Shown piece after piece: positions 34,883-47,200 of a DNA stretch of 64,000 bases (the first letter of the stretch is position 1; every line of letters starts with the position of its first letter). Origin of the DNA: Hetaerina americana. Taxonomy: Eukaryota > Arthropoda > Insecta > Odonata > Calopterygidae. The notes below the pieces were generated by a model. It was not told where the DNA came from, did no database searches, and was given only the letters and a program-made list of their open reading frames with translations. Position numbers and translations under genes: made by a program. The stretch is taken from contig JAKTNV010000001.1 of NCBI GenBank assembly GCA_022747635.1, forward strand, positions 33,292,040-33,356,039, in the 5' to 3' direction.

Positions 34883-37800
34883 AAAATAAAAATCAACAAA
34901 AGAGTGTTTGTTGACGAGTTAAGGTTACAAAATTAAAAAATGTAGCTTGTTGAAATCTTGTGGTGCATATTTAAAAAATCCGTGTAACTACAACATAGTC
35001 AGTTAATTACGTCTGCAAATTAATACTTACCAACATATCTGTCTTTATCTTGATAATTACAATAAATATATTGAACTAAACATGTGTTCTTGATTTATTG
35101 TGATTAGTTGTTTGAATGTTAAGCTCACTTAAGAAAAAGACAATAATTTTACCATGATCTCTAATTTTTTCATATGCTAGGAGCAAAACCTTATACGAAC
35201 TGAGCACATTTGAAATGCAGTTGCATTTCCTGTCTTTGGGGCAACGCATCTGATAAAATTTTCATTCCCTTGTTAAAAATAGCACCAAACTCAATATTAA
35301 TTAACTCCGTCACTGATATCACGACGTGTTTCTTGTGCTCTCTCGTGAGAGAAAGCGCGGTGTCCTTGGAGCTCTCGTGGGGTAGTTCGATTAATCCTTC
35401 TGGGTTTTCATTTTTCAGTTAGCTAAATGGTAACTCTAATTCTCCAACTTGGTGGTTGTCAACAGTGGTATATTTTTATGTTTGCTCGTGGAATTAGCAT
35501 AACCGTTTGAGGGAACTTTAATCGCCATGATTTGATAAATTATCGCCCTGGTTACTCCTGAAATGGATAATTCTCTCCACAGATGTCTGTTCAGTTTGGT
35601 ATTTTCCCTATATTTATTACGAAAACTCTAGGCGTCGTGTATTTAGCTTTGCTTTTATTTCATTAAATGATAGGGCAACAAAGGGAAAATTATTCTGTGA
35701 TACTAATTAAACAAAACGTTAAATCCATTAAACAAAACGTTCCAGAATCCCGCTAAGCAAGACTGGCAGTTTTCCTACAAGTACATTTATAAGAGTTTAT
35801 TTAAAAGAAAATAGTATATAAGAATACATTCAACAGATTCAGGCGAGATGTCGTGGAAGTTCGTCATTATGAGAATACATCAAAATAAATGAGTCTTTTA
35901 ACAATGGTTATGCATCAAGTAAATAATCTATTTGGGAGCATATAGAATTTTTTGAAGGTGAGTTGTCAATAATTGCATTGAATGAGGATACCTCAGGCAC
36001 TTAAATTTACCACGGTATTTGCCGGGGAACTATTATTATAAGCTTACAACTGTCTATGAAATCACCCATACTCTGGACCGAATAAATGAAAAATCTCTTC
36101 CTTTCATTTAATGCAGCCTTCATTGATATTTTATTTTTACGAGCATGAATTAGTCGGATGGATAATTTGATTTAATTTTATTATCATTATATTATAGTTC
36201 CACTACAGATATTTCATTTGACGTATGCATTCACTCTTAAGTTTTTGTAGCTTTAAACTACGAGCATTTCGGGTCTTTTTCACTTAAAATGTAACAGTTT
36301 CTTATCACATTCTAGGTTTTAAGTAATATTACTTAGAAATCTCAGCTTCGAGAGCTCTACCTATAGCAATTGACAGTTTGTTTTGATTTTCGACCATTTA
36401 TTTTTCAATTCTTTTCCACGACCAAATCTCACAAGCCATAGAGATATTAGGAATATGGTGTGAAATGAGAGCTCAAAGTCAGTATAAACAGATTTTGTAA
36501 ATTTTATTCTTATTAATTTCATCAGAAATAACTGTATCCAAAAATTTAAACCACTTGACGACTACTTAGAATCTTAAATCCCTATTGGTCATTAAAGAAG
36601 AATGCTATTTACAAGTAGAAATGACCATTACATTATTGAAAATTACCATTTTAGCAATTCATGTGTAAAAACGCGTTTTTACTCTGGCCTTGGTCCAAAA
36701 ATTGTATAAAATTCTGTGTGTAATAGTTGTTTTCTTTGTTCCAAGAATCTTCATAATGTATCGTGTGCTGTTGGTTAGAATATATACACCAACTTTAGGC
36801 AATTCAAGAAAAATGGTTTCTCTAATTATTTTAATTATATTTGTTTAATTGTGTCATAAGTTTGACTCTTCAGTAAAGTAAATCTATCTTGCAAAATGTA
36901 ACTCAAGAGTGATTGTGTTAAATAAGATGACCTCATTATTCATGTATGTATTGCAGTCATCGATTGAATATTGTAGATTAAAGTCCAGTCAGTCTAAAAC
37001 ATGTTTTTTCTACGATAACTTTGATATTAAGGGGGGTTATGAAATTATTTTCTTTGTATTATGACAGGTTTTTGGTATATTTTTTCCTCTCGGAGGCACC
37101 TTAACATGGACTAATGAGTGAGAATCAGTTTTCATAAGCGATTCGACAGCTTGAATTTGACTGAAAGGTGTTTTTTCGAAATAACCCAGGTACGGCTAGC
37201 TCGGAGGGAAAACCCATCCAAATAGGAAGTATCCGACTATATGACGAACACCAAGGTGGTTAAAATCAGTAGATTCCTTACTAACAGAAGGTTTTCAATT
37301 ATAAAAGAAAAGAAAGGGGAAGCAGTGATGCATCCTTTTATAGTGAAGTGAAGTTTGCTAATCAATGAACGTCATATCCTTTGGCAAAGGTAGCGAAACA
37401 CTCTCGCCGGTGGTGTAAATTTTATCGCAAGCAAATAGGAGTACGACAGGTGTCATTAAATGGTGGATTATTTTTGTTATAAATAACTACGCTTATTGAA
37501 ATTATGTGTAACCGTCTGATGATTTGATTCCATGCTTGGACTCTGTTATCACTTTGTTTTTAAAAAATACCAGAGGACGAATGACTTACATTTAAAAATA
37601 TATGTGGCATGACAAGGCATTAAGATTTCTTGTAAGGGTACCAAGTTTTTACATTTGTAACACCGTATTCATTTTTACTGCCAACCATGTCCGTGTGATA
37701 AAAACGGTTTACATAAAATTTGTTAGCTGAGTTTAGGTTGAGTTTCCGGAGCACGCATTCCGTCAAAGGTGAAATACATGATTTCGAGTTCCTAGATCTT

Positions 37801-39600
37801 AGTTTAGATTTTCCATAAGTTTAGAATCATGACCGATACATGGAGCTAGTTAAGAAAATAATATACTATATTACATGGTAAGTTCCTAATTCTGAAGCTA
37901 ATGTACAAGATTCTCGTTACATTTAATTTTTCAATGCCATACCTGTATATCCGACGAACTAACAGGCGCAGCTGGGCTCATATTTTATCCGAACATCTTC
38001 CAAATGCTTGTTAAAGGTGGAAAAGTGTGACTATTTAATAAGCGTTATTATCATCATCTGAACTCTCTTAACGTTAGATTAGACGGAGGTCGTTATCTCA
38101 GTGCTACTCCGAACTTAGTCTTTTCCTTTTAAGTTTCCATGTATTTGAAAATTGAACTCGAACAGTGAACCGTGGTGCATTCCATCACAGACCAATCCAG
38201 AGAATAGCGAGGAAGTATTCAATCAAAATGGTAGAAAGATATTTTAATACAAGTTAAATAGGTCTCTCGCCCAGAATGGGCTGTAAGTGTTAGTTTGGGA
38301 CTGATTCCTGAGTCGAATCGGATGCAGAAAAACTGCCCTTTTGGCAAAAGAAGATGGTTTTGAACAAACAGAATGCTTCGCATTCATATCGTGCTCTATG
38401 CATTGCGCAAATTCTGGGCTTAAAGCAACTGAGATTATATGTATTCACGTGTTAAACCTCTAGATAGGTGCAACTCATGTGGATTCAAGCTGATCGAGAG
38501 AGAATTATTTTATTCCACATTGCATTAGTAAGCTATGCTTCACGTGGCAGGTTAAGAAACAGGGACTGCCGGATGTGCCGGATAAGGAAAACGAATCCTT
38601 CTTACCTTAACACATCTTGTGATCCCAAGAGAGGAGTTCATTACGAAGGACCAGTCTACACAAACGGAAAAAATGAAAATAACTATGTAATATTATACAA
38701 TCATATTTTTACTTTTATGCGAGTATATGTGTTGACTATAATATTATGCATATCATTTAATTTTTTAGTTGCGTGCATGAAAAATGACTTCTGTCGCCTA
38801 TGCTCGTAACTAACAAAACCTAACCACTACTACTACTCAAACATAAAATGAGACTTAATGCTAAAAGTCGCGGATTACTGTAATGACTGGTGACTCGCCC
38901 TTGAGGGGAATTTAAGATGACAATGCGAACGCTCATATGACGACCGATGTGAGACGCGTCGGTTGACTCTTATGTAAATACCAAGAAGTCTCGTATTTAT
39001 CCCTCCCGATGTCACTGCGCCGGTAGGGTTTTCCAGCTCCTTCTCTCCTCGCGGCATCGGCAACTGCCATTTTCTTTTGCACTACAGAAGCAATCGGCTC
39101 TTTTTGGATGACTCTAGACCTTCGGTTATGTTTGTAATTGTTTTATACATTTCTTATACACGTATCTATACGAGACCTCTGCAAAGAATAAAACAAGAGA
39201 TATGAAACGTCGAAATATTTATAAAACAAATATAGGATAGTGAAAACCAGGAAGGGATAAACAGGTTATCTTCATAGGCAAGATTGGCAATGAAAAATTA
39301 TTAAAGAAATAGTTTGAGTGAGGATATCCGTTCGTTTAAGAAAGAACGAGGAAAAGGTTGACGGCAAAATGTTCCTAGAAATACATGGCATTCAATACAA
39401 CGGTAAAAGTATCTGAGATTGAGAAAGGGAAGGGAGAGAAAATAAAATATAAATAATTTGACTTCTATAAATTAAAATTAGATGTACTTCATTTTCCTCA
39501 TGTTAAGAAAATGAAGCCAAAGAGGATAATATGAAGGAACATTTGCGGCCAAAATTAAATTTATTTTGATAAATAGACATAGAGCCATGAGCAATTTCTA
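34883..39600 (+). other. Long AT-rich intronic stretch
   Basis: Almost 5 kb with no recognisable exon or element. The frame at 38468-38809 contains several Cys residues but no pattern I can assign to a zinc finger or secreted peptide family. Confidence 0.5.
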
Positions 39601-40570
39601 GCAAGAACATTCCCTTAGTCGAGGTAATAGGAGAGAGGCAATGTAAACAGCGGAGTTAATATAAAGGTGCAGCGAGGAGAATTCAGGGGTAATTAAGGAA
39701 AGAGACGTGAGTCGGTGGAAGGGAAAGGGGGAGAAGTCTTCGGTGTGCGTTTGAAAGGTTTCCGTGGTGAACGAAGGGAAGAGGTGGCGGGGAGGTGCCG
39801 TAGGAGAAGTAGCCGTATAGAGGGGGGAAGGAGGGGGGGTTGGGGGGCGTGATTGCAAGAGGCGGGCAGAAATCCCTAGAGTGAGCGAGCGGGAGGGATG
39901 GAGGGAGAGAAGGAGGCGCGCAGGACCCCCTTACGGAGCGGTCGAATCGGCTGTCAGCGGCAGGCCCTCTTCCCCGCAGTTTGCCCCCGCCTTCCCCGCT
40001 CAACCCCGCTCTCTCTCTCCTTCCGCCGCCAACGACTTTCCCACACCCCATCCCGCTCCACAACGCGTAACACAATCTCCCATTATGGACCCGCTCTGCC
40101 CTCGGGGGAACCGCACGACATCTAGTGAGAGAGAGAGAGAGAGACCGTCTCTCCTACCCTTCTCTCCCTTCTCCCATTTCTCCGCCCCAAGCCGCTAACG
40201 TCACCTTCCCTCGCCCGTCCCATCCCTCTTTATCGTTATCTCGCTCTCTCTCCCTCTCTGTTGCCCTCCCCCTCTCATCATCCACATCGCTACCCACCCT
40301 CCCGCTCTTCCCCAGAGGCAATTTTGTGCCTCGGATATGTTTTTATGCTTTTGTGTGCACGCCTCCCGGCGAAGTTGACGCCGTAATCGGATTTGAGCGG
40401 CCGAATGGGAGCGGGGGGAGGAGGGGAGAGATAGGATAATCCATGCGTGTTTGTGTTTTCGGGTGTGCTCGAGTGAGGAGAGAGAGAGATGATAATATAT
40501 ATTTGCAGAGAGATGGAGAGATAGAGAGGGGCGAGAGGGGATGGAGAGAACTAAAGGATGAGTGATAATC
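39601..40570 (+). other. Strand-switching purine/pyrimidine island
   Basis: The plus strand is GA-rich from about 39680 to 39935, CT-rich from about 39960 to 40330, and GA-rich again from about 40400 to 40560, with a (GA)n run at 40124-40142. A complex CpG-containing segment at 40320-40405 includes TAATCGGATTT (40384-40394), one base from a Paired-class P3 dimer site. Low-complexity open frames on both strands are not convincing. Confidence 0.5.
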
Positions 40571-41252
40571 AATTGACCACGCGGAGCAACTGTCTTTCAA
40601 ATCTCTTGGTTCTCGAAGACCCTCTCTCTCGACTCAATAAAGTGGACATCCAACTGATATACTAATGTAACTCTGTTTGAATTTCCATTTCATTTCCATA
40701 GTAGTATACTCGCGCATGATTTAATGTTTACAATTGTGCTGTATTTTTGGAGAAACGTAGTCAGGTGAAATATCCTTATTAGGGTAATTTTCGTGGTAGT
40801 GAGAAGACATAAGACAAAATGATGAACCAAAATTCAGTAAATAAATTTCAGAGTAGGATTGGAAAGGAAAGAAATGAATGATCGGCGGAGAAATTTCGTC
40901 TAAAGTGAACGTTCGATCATTAAATAGATCTAATTTGGAGTTGGTGAATGGAATCGCCGAAAATGGGAAAACTTTGGAGGAGGAAATTTACCTTGCCGCT
41001 AACGGAGTCGTCGGCTATATCTACTGGCTCAATTGTTCCCTGGTCTTACGTCCTTCCTCACTTGGAACCATGTTCACCCACACATGTCATTTTAAGTATA
41101 TTAAGAAATAGATGCAGTATCACTTATTCTAAGCTTACTTTATTAAGAAGATTGTAATCAAATCGGTCACAGAGCTCAATTCATGGCAATTCATGATACG
41201 GAAACATTGGTCAGCTCTGGAATTTCGTTACGCGAGAAAAAAATCTTTCGGT

Positions 41253-41283
41253 TAACGCACGTGACGTTACGTCACGTGCGTTA
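41253..41283. repeat. 31-nt perfect palindrome with two CACGTG E-boxes
   Basis: Fifteen-base arms around a single central T. Each half holds a CACGTG E-box (41258-41263 and 41273-41278), and the centre TGACGTTACGTCA carries two CREB/ATF-type TGACGT half-sites. It could bind bHLH and bZIP factors. Function is inferred only. Confidence 0.9.
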
Positions 41284-42370
41284 CGGGGCCAATGGAGATG
41301 GGTACTTGTTCTATATTGTTTTTCAATTTAATGTACGCTCTTCCGAGTTATCAACGACTTTTATAATCAAAGTTTTCAACTGCTGATTTTTGTATTTCCC
41401 CATACATTAAATATATACTATACTTTGAATCTTGTTTGAGGGAAATATTGGTAAATTGTTACGAATTTCGGCAGTTCGCATTGAATTATACCCGGATAAT
41501 AACTCCGGATGGGTGAAATTTTGCACCTGCCTCAACTAACTATTAGAAATTATCGACCAATTCACGAGGAAATTGAAGATCATTATTTGATTTTTATTTA
41601 ACAACTATTACCATTTCTTCCACTTCGATTGGCCTTGTACTTTGTTTTATTATCTATAAAATTTATTCTTTGCCCTCAAATTTCATCGAAAATTATGGAT
41701 GCATTTTTGACGTGCTCTAAATCATTCGCTTTAGCAAAATTATGCACATTGCTGACACTAGTTAGCTTTTTTTTCCTTTGCTGTCGATAATGAGTAAATG
41801 AGGACTGGATATATATATATATATATCCACGCGCGGGAGCATATCTGTACCATTTGCATTCCTCTAATAAAAAGATAACTTAGCAATGTTTCAACGTTTA
41901 CCGGAGTCATTGGAAAGTAATTAAAATAATTAATTTTATTCGATATTGATAGGTAGCATACATTTAAAATACACACACAGCTGATTAGTGATAAAAAAAA
42001 TGGATAGATTTACCATAAATATTCTGAGGTGCAATAATTGAATGAATTCCAATGGAGGCCATTTTAGTCTTGTGGAATATAATCATATTGAGAAAACATC
42101 TCCTATTTTTCTATATTTTCCTTGTTCGAATGTTCTAATTTCGACGTTTCGATGTTCTCATGACATTGTTTAAGGTACACCATTAACTGGAAACGGTGGG
42201 CTAGATAATAATGTGAAAGCACCTAAACCGTGTTTTGTGTTAATGTAAAGTGACATATTGACAATTTTTCAATTCCAAAGTATAATATTGAAAATATTAC
42301 GGTAATCGTAGCGTCACGTTGCTAATATTACTGTTGGGTTATTAACTTGTTAAATGCACCTACGAGTCAA

Positions 42371-42407
42371 ATTTAGACCATAAGGGTTAAGCCCTTATGG
42401 TCTAAAT
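42371..42407. repeat. Perfect 16-bp inverted repeat, 5-nt loop
   Basis: ATTTAGACCATAAGGG (42371-42386) and its exact reverse complement (42392-42407) flank TTAAG. No family was recognised. Confidence 0.92.
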
Positions 42408-42642
42408 ACAATGCCCGGCTAGATGCAATTTTAAAAGCAGTTTCTCTTAGAATATTTTGCAGAATATACCCATGCATAATAATTGCTAGATGGGACAATA
42501 AAAATCGCAGAGCAGCAAAGATTCTCATACGGTCTGTTTATCTAGATTTTTGCAATTATACACATAATGTGAACTATCAGAAATAGTGTTCATCTGTCAA
42601 GGAAACGCTTAATTATACCCAGTGGTTCGGTAAAAATCTTTC

Positions 42643-42665
42643 AGGTGTGTGTGTGTGTGTATATA

Positions 42666-42727
<62 letters not shown>
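42643..42727. repeat. (GT)n(TA)n compound microsatellite
   Basis: GT dinucleotides to 42660, then TA with one GT interruption, running to 42727. Confidence 0.97.
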
Positions 42728-42728
<1 letters not shown>

Positions 42729-43480
42729 CTTCAATATGAAGTACCCATGCATAAAATACTTCATAGATTATTTCTTTGAAGCTTTGATTGTTTTCAAGAT
42801 TTGTGAGTCCTTTTGGGCGAATAATACATGATGGATATACGAGACTCGTAAGACTAATAACCTACCTGAAGTTTTATTTGATCCCTCTGCGATATTAATT
42901 GATTTCTACATTACGGGTATGTCGTCAAGGAGTTCCGGAAATAGTAAGAAATAAAATCTAATTAATTAATTCAGGTTCCATGGTCATATTTTCACTTAAT
43001 TATGGTATTAAAACATCTCGATATATTGTTTATGAAATCTGATCTGCTAATCGCTCTCAAACCGACGGGTAATTTAGCCAGTGGCCAAAGGTTGGAACAA
43101 CCGGGTTGAAGAAAAAAGCCTTGCGAGACAGTTTCGTCCAAAAGAAAGTTTTTTTGCCCGACAACGTAAATGTTAATACTGAAATATAATTCGGAGCCGA
43201 GGTAACCTACTAACTTATCTTGCAATTTTATCACCGCCTCAAGTGCCTGCAGAAGGGATTGATGTTCACATAATACTGGTTCCCTCGCTTAATTCCACCG
43301 TCGAGGGAAAAACCACGCTGGGTGCTAAAACGTTCCGAATTAATTTTCTTTCTTAAATATGTATCCATGCACGCACACTCACACGCAGAGATAAATGTTC
43401 TGCAGTTGTTATTTCCACTAATTAGTTCCCGCCCTAATAGGTACCTAGACGGATTCCACGGATTTAATTAGGTTGCACGG
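42728..43480 (+). other. Rx intron, AT-rich
   Basis: No gene or repeat was recognised. Confidence 0.5.
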
Positions 43481-44220
43481 GACTCGATCACATGGGAACG
43501 TAGAAGATGCGGCGGGGGGAGGGTACAGCGTGGAAGGGAAGCGGGGGGACTGGGGAGCGGTGGCGGATAGAGGGGACGGAACGGGAGGTATGCGTGGCGG
43601 AGAGGCTGGGTTGGGGTGGGTGGCGTCCCCGGCGCGTTTAAAGCCCCGACTCATAGGAGCGCGATGCAAATGAGAGCGAGCGTTCGCCAATTTATAATTA
43701 ACGGCGCAAATTAATTCAATGTTTACAAAACCTCGGCCCCGATGCCGAGAGCGGAAGATTGAAAATCAATCTCTGTGACGACGACGACGACGGCGGCGGC
43801 GGCGGGGCGATTTTTAATGAATGCTAAAGAGCCAATTTTGCGAGCGGATTCTGCTATCGGGTCGAGTTATAATTGGGACTCTAGAGAGGAGCACAAAACA
43901 TTTTGGATCGGTTTAGGAAAGCACGGGATGGGGGAGGGAACAGGGGGTGGAGTGTAAGGGGAGGACGGCTGGTCGGGAGGGGGGTCGGAGGGAGGGGGGA
44001 GTTTAAGAGGGCGGCCCCCACGCCGCCGCAGAGCCCGTCAGGAGGCTGAAAAGCCAATTTCTGAGTCCTTGATGGGAAACCTTAATGGCTTAACGAGAGT
44101 CCCGCTGAGAGAGGAGGTGAGGAGGGATATGTGGAGGGGGGCTAGAGGCGGGGGAGGGAGAGGGAGGTGGCCGGGATCGTGGAAGTAGGAACCCAGGGGG
44201 ATGGGGGGCAGTAACGTGCA
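43481..44220 (+). other. Purine-rich island surrounding a candidate enhancer
   Basis: GA/GC-rich tracts at 43500-43625 and 43920-44020, with another at 44105-44210. Between them are complex segments (43640-43860 and 44035-44105, the latter with CTTAATGGCTTAACGAG). Low-complexity frames are not genes. A (GAC)n(GGC)n trinucleotide tract lies at 43777-43805. Confidence 0.5.
43640..43860. promoter_or_regulatory. Candidate enhancer with POU octamer, homeodomain and forkhead-like sites
   Basis: A non-repetitive segment between purine-rich tracts holds a perfect octamer ATGCAAAT (43664-43671), TAATTA (43695-43700), TTAATT (43711-43716), a forkhead-like TGTTTACA (43720-43727) and the palindromic GATTGAAAATCAATC (43757-43771). 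Dense sites in an otherwise AT- or GA-simple region of a developmental gene intron suggest cis-regulation. This is inferred from motifs only. Confidence 0.45.
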
Positions 44221-47200
44221 GTCAGCCATCTTAGAGGTCTCCAGCCTCTAGCATATCTCCCCTTTACCCTACTACCACGCTCCTTCCTACTAGATCCCGG
44301 TCCTTTTACGGCTCCTTGGATGTACCTAACGTTCCCGACACCCTCAGGATGGTTCCAAGGTTTTAACGAATAAATGTCAAATAACTCGTCCATACTCCGT
44401 CCAATGAGCGCGAGGTGGACGACGCGGGGATGGGCTTGACTGTAACAGATTTTTCAGCCGTGAAAACGTTTTCATCGCAAGCGTATTGTACAAAAGCCAT
44501 GGTATGATCTTGACCTCATATCCATAGATACAGGTAACTGAATGATATATCCAATAGAAGGCGTTGCTGTGGAAAATATAAATTCAACGTACACGAGCCC
44601 CTTTCTCGAGTAGTCTTGTGAAATATAGTTATTTTGCTCTAGTAATCCGACGGAAAACGCTTGGGTGATCGAATAAAATATCGAAATTACATCTCTAATG
44701 TTCAACTTTGGATATTCTCGCAAGAGTTTAGGAAAGCCACTTCCTGATGGTCTGCAATAAATGAGAGTCCAAGTCGTTGTTCATTGGATTGAAGGAATTG
44801 ATTCAGTTGAACTGATTCACGGACTTCGAGATAAAATCCGGTTTCGGTTTCCTGACGGTTCTTTTCAAACTCGGTTGGCTTCTCGAACGCCTTCAGCTTA
44901 ATAACCATCTGACAGGAACAAAACGATCGTTGGGAACGGTTGCGCGCTGGCTATTTTTCTTATTACAGTGATAGTTACTTACGCGTGGGTATTTTTTAAA
45001 TTTTTAATGTAGTAGAAAAAGCTTGTGCTGTGCTTCACCTAGTAAATGTTCACTTATTTCACCATTGGTCTTACCTTTCTATATCCACAAGAAACCTTTC
45101 AAGCCGTAGTTTGGACATTCGACATAACGTTGCGTGATGCACAAGTAATAATGACAATGGATATTTGTACGACTTCTGATCAGAGGATTTCAGATTCAAT
45201 TCCAGTTGATTCTTATCTGGACAAGACAATCTAAGGATGCAGTAAACGTGATTTCTGGATGCCAGAAATATTTTTAAAACTGGAATTAGAAAAAGGAACT
45301 GCAGATATATGTGTGAATTACTCGCCGTAGCGCTTAGTAAGAGGCGATATGGAAACCAGCGTATAGGTTGGTCACACTTTTTCAACCCATGAAAGATATA
45401 GTAATTGAATCACGGCTGTCTTACTTTTACACTTAGTGATTATCAGAACGATGAAATTTGTTACGGCTGGAACAAGTTAATGAGTTTCAATTTTTGCGGA
45501 AAGGGACTGGGAAAGGCAACTTGGACTTTATTTTAATATCGAATTCAATCAGTTATTTCTCTTGAAATGACTGATTTGATTTCTCATGGGTTTACGTACC
45601 ACAATGAGGGACCATACATTAAGAGGCTTATGGGAATAGTGCATATGGGTTTTATTATTAAATGTGGAAAATCATATTTTTTCTATAGAATTCGGAGATA
45701 AATTTAAATTTATTTTTAAATATTTGACGCTTTGGGAAAAGATTGTGACGTTTCCTGGTCGATAAGGCTATTGCGTAAGCTTTCCCATTTCCCTTGTTTT
45801 CCTCAACTCATTCCCATTTCTGTTTCTTGCCTTTTGATTTTCCACAAAGCCGACATCCCTTTTTACTCATGCTCCTTTCTCTCATTGAATCGCCCGAAGC
45901 ATCTCGACAGAACTGCGGCCTAGGAAGCATTGTCTCATGATTTCCTTCTCCGTGGCGATCATTTCCTTCTCCTTTGTCCTCTAAGGAATCTGAATTCGAA
46001 TTTTTTGTCCTGGGTTTACAAAAAAATACGCTATTTCACTGCTGATAACCTCCATATGAATCCCGCCGTCTTGCTGTGACAAACGCGCCTCGTATAAAAC
46101 CATGCGGAAGTTCTTTTGCACTCTCTTTATTCTGTTGATAACAAATTAACTAATAGCCTAAAGAAAAAAACTCGGTTTCGAACAGTTTGAGCAACCGCAT
46201 TAGAATGAAAACTGCGTTCGCGTTTCTTCTTATCTGTAGTAATTATTAATGCTAATAAAGAAGTTGTTTTAAGTAAGTAAGCATGACAATAATCCAATGA
46301 TTAAATTAACGATCCTAAGTATTGCGTATTGAAACGTCATGTTTGCCGATGGCAATACGAGTATAATTCAGTTAATTCACGGTTGAAGGAAAGTAGGACG
46401 CCTTAAAGCACAACATCCTGATGAAGATGATTGTTGGAAGGAGAAATCAAGGAAAAATCGGTTGAAGGAAGCTCAGGAAGTAAGTAATGAGAGGTGTATT
46501 GACACTTAACAACGAAGATATGTTAAGAGATACGTTAAAGAATGAAAAGGTCAAAATTGAATGTATTGTAATTGTGGATAAGATCCTGTGAAAACGAGGA
46601 CGGATGTATTTTCTGTCTAAGTTTTAATTTATATTTGATACGAAGGAGCATGAAAATCAGGTAGACCATGTAGCTATACATATTACCCTTTATTTATTCT
46701 ACACGTCTAGATGCATTTCCGTGTAAGATTTGATTGATTTCATTTGAACTTGCCAGTATATCAAGAAATGGGTCAGTATAGAAGTAATATCCACCGAAAA
46801 TTATCTTTCTGTCATCTGAAACAATTAACTACTGCATTACTAATATCCTGTATATCTAAATGGTACATCGCGAGTCGGGTGTGTGGTTATTGAAACACTA
46901 TCCATGCATTCAGGTGTATCTGTATACACATTCTCTTGAAAAGATCTTATTTCATGAACAAAAGCACATGTGCAGATGCGTGCCTATAAGCACAATGAAA
47001 TAATTGTTGTGCTTGACTGATTCATAAAACTTTATTATATAAGTCTATGTGGGCGGATGGTTACGATTTTATCATGACTGTGTGTATCATTCAATGGAAG
47101 AACTAGCACGAATCTGTTATTGATGGTGTCGATCTCTTTCATTTTATCCCGTTCGTTCGATCTACTAATGTGATTAGGGGACGTTATTATTCACCCTGTG

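Larger units (their letters stand above)
40571..42640 (+). other. AT-rich intronic stretch with palindromes
   Basis: Apart from the palindromes listed separately at 41253 and 42371 and a short (TA)n palindrome at 41809-41828, nothing was recognised. Confidence 0.5.
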
